From contig OZ024786.1 of assembly GCA_964017065.1 (NCBI GenBank), positions 1,658,888 through 1,722,887 on the forward strand: 64,000 nt of DNA, written 5' to 3'. Positions 46,182-58,100 of this stretch are shown piece after piece. How positions within the stretch are numbered: position 1 is the stretch's first letter; each line of letters begins with the position of its first letter. The notes under the pieces are model-generated. The model ran no database searches. It worked only from the letters and a program-made list of their open reading frames with translations, and was not told the DNA's origin. The stretch comes from Haliclona indistincta (lineage: Eukaryota > Porifera > Demospongiae > Haplosclerida > Chalinidae). The position numbers and the translations under genes were made by a program.

Positions 46182-49026
46182 AGACATCATTAAATGCACT
46201 ATACAAAGGCTGTAATGCTACCATAAGCTATTGGTATCAAGCACACATGATCATTTACCATACATGTAAGCTACAGGAATCACGCCACATGCATCAATGT
46301 TTAACACGCGAGTTATTCGATAATGCAGTGTCTAAGTACACTATCACTTATCGGCAAACGCATGCATGCATTGTACAATGTAATCCAATATACACACAAA
46401 CACAAATGCTCCAAATTGCTGTAATTTCCGACCAGTGAGGACCTTCCATGCTAGTCCACTAAGGCACATATTCGGTGAATTGTTTTCATTGTCATGGAAG
46501 ATCATAGGAAATTAATCTGCTTAGAAACCAGCAACAACAGGAAATGATCAAATCTCGGGTTTATGATCGCAATCCACTTGAAACACAATGAAATGACTCA
46601 CAAAGCCACAGAGGCATTTAGCTATTCTTTAAAATAATACAACAGACCAATGAACATTCGAGGAAGGTCACAAAATTAAAAAAAATGATGACTGATATAA
46701 AGCAACTACATGCTGTAATTTTTTTCAAGAAACTAAACCAATGTGAAGTTACAATTATTTTGAAAGTGATTTATTGTGATTATCAGGTTCCAAACAAAAG
46801 ATGCATTTTAATGAACACATTGAAATACACACATATGCATGTACGGCAGATGCATTCTTTAAAGCAGATGTACATAGCTGAAAACAGTCCTAATTCAGTC
46901 GCGTTAAGCTATTCGATTGAATAACAAAGTTAATGATGATCAAAGCCCTTCAAGATACGGCCCATTGCTATGCTACATGGCTCGATCGATCATTAATGCT
47001 TGTGAAATAATTATGATAAACACACGCCAAATTACATTTCTGAGATTAATCGTGTTAGACTAATTATCAGTACAAACAACGATTACGATGTACACATATC
47101 CAATCCCACTTTGGTATACATGTAGCTTGAAAAATAGGGAAAATTCACAGAAATTTCAACTAAATATAAATACACACATCACGTACTTATGAGCAGGTAT
47201 ATAAGTGACACAGAATTATTTCCACAAAAACAATGAAGGCGACAATTATAATACAGTACATTTACAACAAGAGAATAGAACTGCTACACAGTAACACACA
47301 CACACACTCTCTCACACACTCACCCATTATGCTAGGTGGTAGGTGAGAGTGGGTGGAGTCACAATGATAGGAGGAGTTTGGTAGGCACTCTGGATGCTGA
47401 GGCAGGACGACTGAATGGTAGGGTAATGAGGGGGAGTGGTTTAGAGGCGGGAAATCAAATCTACTGTTGCTAGTCGAACAAGATGGTTGGCTCTAAATAG
47501 AGTGAGAAGAAAATATAAGTGAGTGAGTGTGTGAATGAGTGAGTGAGTGAGTGAGTGAGTGAGTGAGTGAGTGTGTGAGTGAGTGAGTGAGTGAGTGAGT
47601 GAGTGAGTGAGAGAGTGTGTGAGTGAGTGTGTGTGTGTGTGTGAGTGAGAGAGTGTGTGAGTGAGTGAGTGATCGTGAGTGAGTGAGTTAGTGAGTGAGT
47701 GGGTGAGGTCTCACATTAATCAATAGTGATGGAGGATGGTTGTTAGTAGATGATGTTAGAGTCTCCTGCTTGCGAACTGGAGACAAAGAAGAAATTAAAA
47801 ACAATAATTATAATGCTCATTATAATACTGTATAATTACTACATATTATAGCCAATTACATGCAGTACAATGCTAAGGCTATCACTTTTCCAGTGGTGGG
47901 AAATCCTGACCAATCAGATCACTCGGTGGTAGTCCAGTCCTGGTAGTAGAGGCAGCACAGACTGATTGGTGAGTGCTACTCACGGCCTTTTATACCGCCA
48001 CAGACACTGTTTATCAACCAGCAATGTAAAATATTCGAAGCACTCTTGTTAACCGTGATACACAGATAGCTCGACCAAGTAGTACATTGTAACCTTATAA
48101 GGTAGAAATCCCGAGGCAATCGTGAATATCGTTATAGAACAGAGCTCAATTACGTACACACATCGAAGTAGACTGCATAGCGAAGATTTTTTTGGTTGGT
48201 AATAGCCCGCCAAGGATTCCTGGGTATTCATCCGCCACATGCTACCATATCATTAAGCGAGCACATGATCAATAGTCTAAGACCTAATCAGCTCACTGGA
48301 ATGTTTGCTATTCGCTTGGTTGACATAGAAACAAGCAATGCACTCGTGGTAAACATACGCCTGGAGATTAGTGCTGTGCCGTACGTCATTGCAAGAATCA
48401 AACGATGCGGCAATCCGATTAGCTACTTAAAAGGTAAGGTAAGGCACAGTATAAACATACCAATTAAAATACTCATCTCAACTTAGAATATGTAGAGTGT
48501 TCAGCTAGCTATCTAAACTGCATTGAGACCAGGTTTTTATTAAAATACACATTTTTTGTAAAAGGCTTCTTTCCAATCTTTTTAAAACTGTAGAGATTTT
48601 TTTTTACAAAATTGCTTTATCAACAGATTTTGGGTCAAAAATTGAAATTTTAAATTGCTTTGAAGGTTGAATTTGTAGCAAAATAATGTTTTGAAAACAA
48701 GATTTTTAAAGAGCTGATAAATTGGGTCGTGTTTTCTTACAAGCACTTTATTATCAAGTACAAGTTGGGTACAAGTAACTTTGCTATTTAGAGGCTGCGT
48801 TTAAAGTAGGGCTCACTTTTGTTCGGCGAAGGGCAAGCGTTCTCTCGTTCCTTGTGAGTTTGTTCAGTCAGTGCAAGTGGGAGGGGCCTCTTGCCGTCTG
48901 AACCACGCCCACTAGCGAGCCACATCCCCGTGGAAGTGGATGAGGTGGTGGGCAAGAGAGGAGGAGGGCGGATTGGATGAGCAGGAATGGAAGGGTCTTC
49001 CATAGGGAACAAGCTTGAGCTTTGAC

Positions 49027-49105
<79 letters not shown>

Positions 49106-52100
49106 GAGGAGAGAGAGAGTGAGTGATTGAATGGATGAGTGAGTGAGTGAGTGAGTGATTGAATGGATGAGTGAGCGAGTGAGTGGATGAGTAATAAATG
49201 AGGGAGTGAGTGATCGAGTGCTTGGAAAACAGTTATTCCCAAACTAAAGCCAAAAGGATGAGTGGGAGGCTGAAGATTATTGCACTGTTAGTGGACAATT
49301 ATCATCAAAAAGATACAACTGAAAATACTTACCCACTCACTCACACACAAAGAAACGTGTCTACAGAAGCTAGAGAGAGAGCTACTGGTAGAGACAGGAC
49401 ACCTCTGCACTAAGCAGGTTTTGAAAGCTATACAATGCACTCTGGCTAGGAACCCAATGGAGTACTGACTGTGCCTCCCACTGCAAGTGTGGGCAGTCCC
49501 ACCTGAACCTCTAGCGGTCAATGAGGCACAGCCCAGCACAACCCAAGCCTCACACAATCTCCAAGACACATGAAGGTACATACTACATTAACTCACAGTA
49601 TGACATAGCCAGGATCATGAACACATCAACTATACAGGAGGCGTGCTCAGACACGTAGACACGACCTCTATCAGTCTGACCAATACACTAAACAGCCCTG
49701 GTCACCGCTTATATACCCTCTCACTCAACCCATACAAATGCCCGTCCAATCAGGTCAATTGGCAGGAATATAAACAGCCAACCACATCACTGGAGGCATA
49801 CCCACCTATAACCACTGTCCCAAAGAGGCTATTCCGCTCAATAAAAACACTTGTTAACCAAAAACAAGCAAATGAACTTGAGACCCAAAATAGAAAATAG
49901 TCACTGATTCTTATTAATAGCATAAAAATTAAATTATAGTGTTTGTGTGGGCACATTTCTCAATCATGTGGTGACAAGATTGCACAGAAAACATGGATGA
50001 AACTTATGATCAAGGCTTTCTGAATTAAAAAGTATTAGACCCAAATATACATTCATTTTTATCTTCTAAAGAAATATCCCACTCAGGAAAATGGTATTTC
50101 TGTATGCCATCTTGCAATGGTGAAATGTAGAACAGGGTGTCACCTTCATGCACTAATGTGTTCAGTCTCTGTAGTCACTGTTGTCTTTATTCACACGATG
50201 GAGGATGATCAGAGACTGAACACATTAGTGCATGAAGGTGACACTCTACACTTTCACATGAGCTTTGCAAGAAGACAGCAAACCCTGATTAGTCTAAAGA
50301 CACATTAACACATGCAGGACTGTGTAAACATGTCTATCGGTTGCTGCGGCAACATGAGCCCGCTCTGAGGCCGTGAACAGGCTGCATATTGTTCTCGGGC
50401 ACCACACCAATGGGGAGACCAGCTGGTCTGATTCATAAAACACTAAGCAAACAGCATCTAACATGTAATGCTGATGGCAGAGCACAAGAATACATGATAA
50501 TCCGAGAGGTCAAAGATTTTTTAACCCTTTATAGGCCTGGATTTGCGTATACAAGATCAAAACAATGATAAAATATATTAACCCCGTGCATACCATAAAC
50601 CAGCAATGCACATGTACATTAGATTTTGCACATGTCATGCAAAAGCACAATCAAAATAATGTGCACTCATTCACTAGCTCGCTCACTCACTCACTCATTC
50701 ACTCACTCACACACACACTCACTCACTCACTCACTCACTCACGCATGGACATTGCAACCACACGCTATGTAATAATTATGACGTAATATTACTCAAAAAT
50801 TAATATTTAAATCGTGTTTTCAACGATAATCAATCATACCGAGTGATTACACGGACACAAGCATAAACATTATCGCCTATCGTTGTTTTATTTAACCCTC
50901 GACCAACTAATAAAAACACCAGCGTCAGAAAACGAGCTATGTCTGGTGTGACCACAAAAAACACACCTTATCATTATTGAGCAATAAAGGGAGGATAGTA
51001 TAGTTAAAACAATCGTCAATGTTAGATATCAACATTATACAGTTGACGAGACATAACATACCAATTGCTTATAATTGTATTTTTAGGGCGCAAGCCTTAT
51101 TGAGAAACATGTCTTTGAACTGAACACCTTTGACCCAAACATGTTTGGAAGAAGAGTTTAGTTAGGCAGACGGCTCAGGGGATTGGAGCCATGCCTCCCA
51201 ACCCCTTGCGTCCTAGTGAGTGTGGGTTCAACTCCTCTAGACTGCATACTCAGACTCTATCCCAACTTGAAAAAAAATGACTGGAATCTCTTTAGTGGTT
51301 TGTTAATCGCTGGGCTTGTCTATCATAGACTACGACTAATGAGAGTCTTAGACAGAGGCAGGTCTCTGGGACTGACGGCTTTACATCCCTCTGAAGGATG
51401 CAGTGATGAACACCTACTCCTTATTGTAAGCTGGAGAAAAGGCTGAGTATGCACTCTAGAGGAGTTGAACCCACACTCACTAGGGTTGAGTTGAACAATT
51501 CCACTTAAAATGCAGATTTTTATTATTTTATGTTGCTAGGCAATCTGATGTGATCTTTATTGTGGTCAGATCGGCAAACACGACAATTGGTCCCGCACAC
51601 GCTGAGATATGATTGGACAAAGCGATCGAGCCACTAGCTCAAATTACCAACCAATCAAAAGATCAAACAAAATGATAATATCATCGCAAGAGAAATGGAT
51701 TTTTAACACTCACACTCAGCAAAAGATTTAGCTGTCTTGTACAAAGGTCACTAGCTAAGCAAGGGCATTACTTTTGAGCTCTAAGAGTCTAGTTGCCTCA
51801 CGGTGGGAGCTAGGACACCTTAACAAAATCGTGCAATGCAACTCCTGGAACCCAGGCTAGGAGCTCATAGGAGTACTGACTGTGCCTCCCACTGCAGGTG
51901 TGGGCAGTCCCACCTTAACCTCTAGTGGTCAGTGAGACACAGCCAGAGTGTCAAGAGCAGGCAAACAGGCTCACTCACACACTGACCGGAAATGTAGTCA
52001 GGCTAAAATCTAGTGGAATTCACTGATTACATTCTTAAAATGCCTCTCGCAAAACACTCGCGAAAACAGGAAAAGAAAACCATTCCACAGCTAGACACTA

Positions 52101-55100
52101 TAACCAGTACACTAGCATAATGATATTCATACACCCACTGAGGTCGTGAATATCATTAATGATCATGAAGCCTCACAGGTACTAGTCTCGTCCCCAGACC
52201 ACGCCTTCTTCCGCTAAGCTCGAAGTAGGGTCTGGTTGCACGAAGGCCAAATCTTGGGTCAATGACGTTTCATTCTCTGAATCTGGGAATACCAATCAGA
52301 TTACAGTATTTTAATAAATTCACATGACTTGCACGCGCGGCCGCGCCTACCTTCACTACTACCTCCCACTAAACATGGCTTACTCCAAGAGTGTTATTCT
52401 ATCGTCCATAGTCAAGAGCGCTGAACAGCTAGGCTACTCATGTTTGTCGCCCGAACAGCAAGAAGTGGTTGTCAATTTTGTGTCTGGGCGTGATGTGTTT
52501 GTCTCTCTCCCGACGGGTGCCGGAAAGTCTCTCTGTTATCTTCTTCTACCTTTCACCTTTAATCTTCTTCGTAACAGTAATTCTAGTATAGTTATAGTCG
52601 TTTCGCCTTTAAAGAGTTTAATGGAGGATCAAGTAGCCAAGGCATCTGGGCTTGGCCTTAAATGCGTGTACCTCAGCCAAGGGGATAGATGCAATGATGA
52701 GTTAGTACAGGCTGTGCTTGCTGGTGAATACCAGATCATTTTTCTTAGCCCAGAAGTTCTCTTAACTGAGCTGAGGTGGAGAGAAATGCTTAGGAAGGAA
52801 GTTTATCAGAATAACTTAGTTGGGGTCATAGTAGATGAAGCGCATTGTGTTGAAACATGGTAACTATAATAGATTTTGCACATGTAATGTTACACATTAC
52901 GCATATACTCACAGGGGAGAAAGGTTTTGTGTTGAGTTTGCTAACATAAGTGAAGTTCGTTCCCTTATTCCTAAATCCACCAGGATAATGGCTCTGACAG
53001 CAACAGCTACGGTAACAATGAGGCGAGTTATATTATCTACCCTTGATATGAATGGCTGCTACTTAGTGATACGAGATCCTAACAAAATTAATATCAAGTA
53101 TAGTGTACTCAAGCAGGGATGCTTTGATGATATAATTCTACCAATAGTCGATGACCTAAGTTCAAATGGTATTAGAACGATCATATTTTGTAGAACTTAT
53201 GTGGATACTCTAGAAGTATTTAAGGGTCTTGTATGCTGTCTCGGTAGACGGGATGCCTTATATGCTCCTCCATCAGATTGCATCCCCATGAATAAACTTA
53301 GAATGTGTGAAAAATATGATGGCTCTACAGCAACTGACAATCAACAACATATTTTTAAGTCATTTACTCAAGTTGATGGTGTAGTGAGAGTTGTTGTTGC
53401 CACCATCGCTTTTGGGATGGGCCTAGATAGCCCAAATGTGCGCAAGATTATTCATTGGGGTGCACCAGACAAGATTGTGATGTATGTTCAGGAAACAGGA
53501 AGAGGAGGAAGAGATGGAAAGCTATGCAATGCTGAATTATATTACAAAAGGCTAACGTGCAGTGGTACAATGAAAGATTATTGTAAGAATTCATCTAAAT
53601 GTAGAAGGGAAGTGCTTATGGCAGTTTTCACCGACAATTCGGAGATTGCCAAGCCATCACCTCTCCATGCGTGTTGTGATATCTGTGCCAACCAATGTAC
53701 TTGTGTTGATTGCAAGACAACAGAGAGTATTCCTGAAGAGCTTGTCCCTGAACTTGTCAGTTTTGATGCTGACCATGACACTAGTATTCTACATGTTCAA
53801 CACAGGCTTCACAAGCAGCTTCTAAATATGTCCCGATGAAACTTCCAGGCGAAGAAAACTCTTTAGCTGATCGCTCATCACTCTTCTACCACTATTAGGA
53901 AGCAGAGATTCTCCACAGACATAGCAAGACTCTGCCATACTCAATATTTCGCGCAGCTTTCCCGCGGAGAAATTAGAATTCACATGTGATTGTGCGCGTG
54001 ACAATTACGTCATTGACCCAAGATTTGGCCTTCGTGCAACCAGACCCTACTTCGAGCTTAGCGGAAGAAGGCGTGGTCTGGGGACGAGACTACACAGGTA
54101 CGTGCTTTATGTTGAGGCGGGTCAATCATCATGAATAATCAATTAACTCATGTGTGACAAGTAGGCTGAGCATCTGTACTTCAAACGCACTATGAATATC
54201 ATTAACATAGCCTGCTATGGGCATACAGAGAAGTCAGGACAAACAACCCAAGTGTCTAGCTGCCTCACAAAGATGCAAAAACTGCCTCACAGAGGCTAGG
54301 AGGACTTGTGCACTAAGCAGTGTCTAGCAGCCTCACAGAGGGTCACTGGTAGAGCCAGGACACCTGTGCACTAAACAGTGTCTTACACACGGTGCAATGC
54401 AAGTCCGCACACAGGAGTACTGACTGTGCCTCCCACAGCAAGTGTGGGCAGTCCCACCTGAACCTCTAGTGGTCAGTGAGACACAGCCAGTAGAAACCTC
54501 CCACCACCGAAGCGGACGCTCGCACTCACTCGAGCCAGACACCATCAGCCATACCTCACATACCATTTCAATAAATGTTTGCAGTTATCAACATTAGATC
54601 ATCCATTGCACTTCCTACTGGCCGTGCAACACTAGAACACATCTTAATATGGGCATAGTCTAAGGCCTCTTCTAAATCAATTTCGTCTCAAACCAAAATT
54701 AGACTCGAAATCCTTTTATGTGGAGCTTCACTAATAATGCATTGACCTCGGAACTCATTAAAAATCAAAATAGAAAACTGTTGGTTCTACTGAGGGGGGC
54801 ATTTCATGGTCTTCATAGCAACAAGTCAACAAATCAAGGTGACATTTTAATGAAAAGGTGGAGCATTACGTAAAACAGGTTTCAAAAGGTCGGTTCACTA
54901 AAAACCTCAAGGGCTGAAAGATACAATATGTACATGTACATCTAACCACTTAAAGTAAATACATGGTCATGGAGTAAGACTAGGGCTGTGTGCTCAGGGT
55001 TAAAAATTAACGTGAGTGAGTGAGTGTGAGTGAGTGGATGAGAGAGTGAGTGAGTGAGCGAGTGGATGAGTGAGTGAGTGAGTGAGTGAGTGAGCGAGTG

Positions 55101-58100
55101 GATGAGAGAGTGAGTGATTGAGTGATTAGATGAGTGAGTGAGTGATTGAGTGTGGGTGGTACCTGAGTGGGCAAGCAGAGTCTGAAGCATGGGGGACAAG
55201 TTCGTCGGTACCCTAACCGTCTCCCTGGATATGGGGGCAACCTGTACGAAGAAAAAAAAAGAGAAAAATTAACTGCAAAAATGCAAAAAAATATCATATC
55301 ACACATGAATCAAAGACAGTTCTGGTCTATAGTTAGATCCAAGACTTCTACATGTTTGTCGTCGTTTAAGAGGTCTAAATGTGCAGTTACAAAGCATTGT
55401 AGAGCGATAAACAAGTTCCTTTGACTACAAAAGTACAGAGTGGTCATTATCAGTGACTTCGCACATGTCTAAGGCTCTCAGTAGTAGAATAAGGTCAGTG
55501 TGTGCACATGGAGCATTAAACATTTCTTTGATGTACTCTTGACCCAGCCATAATACATTTGTAGTCGTATAACGTCCGACAGGTGTTGAACTATTCCCGG
55601 CTTATTATCCAGTTACCTCGTCGTCAGTACTATAATTAGTAACATAGCCAAGTCATGTGATTAGAGACCAAAGAGCGAGGTGATTAGTGAGTTTTCAATG
55701 GATTCAGCTGAGCTGGCTGGCTGATTACTAATAGAGCCATAGCAATGTGCACAGCTGGAAGGGAAACCAGGTTGTCAAAGGTTTGTCTTGAAAATCAAAT
55801 ACAAGAGGTAAGCCAGACTCAAAGGCTTGGTCAGCTGGTTGCTAGGCGATAAAATGGTTTATAAATGCTTTCTAATGAGGTCATTGGTATCTTGGGACCA
55901 GCACAGCACAGATATTGACCCCTGGAGTGAGTGAAAGGGTCTTATGAGGCTTTGAAGTAGCCAGCTAGCAGAGTTGAAGCATAACATCCTCCCTTGTACA
56001 CACAGAGTAAGTACTGTATCTAGCTGTTATACTACTGACGGAGCTGAGACACCTGTGCACTTTGACTGCCTCACAGAGGGTCACTGGAAGAACCAGGACA
56101 CCTGTGCATCAAGCACTGTCTAGATGCCCCAGGATAAAGCATATTTCTAGGAAAGTGTGCAACTCGTGGAACCCAGGCTAGTAGCTCACAGGAGTACTGA
56201 CTGTGCCTCCCACTGCAGGTGTGGGCAGTCCCACCTGAACGTCTAGTGGTCAGCGAAAGCGCATTAGTTCAGTGTATCCCAATTAGCCTCTTGGATGCTA
56301 CAAGCAGCTAGCTGCATCTTACAGTGCCTCTATCAACAAGATGAGTGACAAAGACATCAACACGCAGGCTGCTATGATCTGTTGAATAATCTTAACCTGC
56401 TGTTCCATTCTTCCAATATCAACACCAACATTGCCCCAAATAACTATACTAAGGAAATCCACACAGCAAGACCACATCCAAGGATAAGATCCACGAGAAA
56501 CTCTATTCCATTAATCATACACGATACCGATGCACAAGCAAAGCTTTAACATCAAGCATGTCAAGCAGCATCAAGCATTGTTACCGTAGTTGCAAATATT
56601 CGGCATATCAAGACTGCCTTACATTCTACAAAGCTTATGTACTCATAGAGAAGGCCTAGTGTTTGAACAGGCATTCTTCAACAAATTGCCCATTGTCTGC
56701 AATACATGTAGTCAGTCGATACCAACACACGTAGAATGCAGTGTGTAATCATAATTCATATTAGCATTAGTATTCAGACAATGCAAGAAACTTAATTCTT
56801 AAACAAATCGTCCATTGCATGATTCATATGTACAGTGTGTATTAGCCTTATATACTTGGACGCTCTAATACACAACCTACTTACAATACATCCACAATAC
56901 ATTGAGCACTGTGCATTAGGGTGAGTATTGCGGCACTGTACACTTACTATGATATTGGTAATACAATGATGTTCGCAAACAATAATCGAATCACAAACCC
57001 ACAACCACAAATGCATGTACATGTGTATCGCTACTCCATCACGAGCTGGAGAGCTTGACCTCACTCTCTGACATACAGAGCACTCTTACTAAAAGGGCAT
57101 GACCTCCTTTTAAAAGACCAAGTCACATGACAGTTCGACCTTTGATAAAAAGGGCAATGGAAGACTGTCCAGATACACATGAGGAACACTGCTTTTATTG
57201 TACATCTCTCTCTCGGAACAAACTTGCTGTAAAACAGCAAATATGGGTCCCACCAGTCTTTTATCAAAATCATGTTTTAAAAAGTGCACCTCTTTTAGAA
57301 GCACAAATCGAATATCTGGGCCTGACGACCACTGCGAAAAGAGTTTGTCCTTTATTCAGAGACTGAGTGACATATCGGATGTCCTACTTGAAACCAAAAC
57401 GAGACAAGGAGGCAGAGAGACGTGCACACAAGAGTGTGGGTGTGTGTGAGTGAGAAAGAAGCTTTAGTAGATTTACTATCAGTGCTGAAGCAGCAGACAG
57501 ACAGACTTACTGACTTTACCAATTACAACTCTCTTCCATTGGAGGATACTTTAATCTCATTAACACACATTGGAGACCATTACCAGTCAACAGTAATCAC
57601 TTAATGCGAAGACATACAACAGCCTCATCAACACTGTAACTGATAAATTCACTGCACCAGAAATTGCAGTTACAATCATTGTTTTGCTAATGAGGCAGAG
57701 AAGCAAGTCTTAGCCAAGCTGACAAATAGTTGGAGACGAAACGATAACAAGCAAAGGAGCTTTTGAGAGAGACACTCAGAATTGCGGAGACACAGCACAA
57801 CTATCAAGACCAGCACAATGTGAATACCTAGGCCTCACAACATACAATGCACAGCTATGCATAAGCTTGCAATTACCCAAATTCGGGTATCAGCAAACCT
57901 ATCATTCCTTCTCTATTATCCATTAATTATTTACCTCGACCAAGAATCCACCATGGAAGTATCAAATATTACTCCAGAACTCACAAGAAATTGAAATTTG
58001 TAAGTTATCTAATGATTTGTAACTCGAGAGAGCTTAAATACCTCAGCTACTAGGAAACAATACGAAACCACACACGATAAACAGACGCCTCTAGAGAGAG

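Larger units (their letters stand above)
52183..54092 (+). mobile_element. Element R: young TIR transposon carrying a RecQ-like helicase
   Basis: 1910 bp with 86-bp perfect TIRs (52183-52268 and 54007-54092) beginning 'TAGTCTCGTCCCCAGACCAC'. The flanking 9-bp target duplication is CACAGGTAC (52174-52182 and 54093-54101). The only gene is an intact spliced helicase that fills most of the interior. No transposase is present, so it is mobilised in trans, or the helicase itself is part of an unknown mechanism. The identical TIRs imply recent insertion. It lies in a large E-protein intron, opposite in strand. Confidence 0.9.

Noticed and set aside
57061..57450. Overlapping frames on both strands at 57.1-57.4 kb
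   Set aside because: Short, without recognisable motif, inside a large intron; not supported as a gene.
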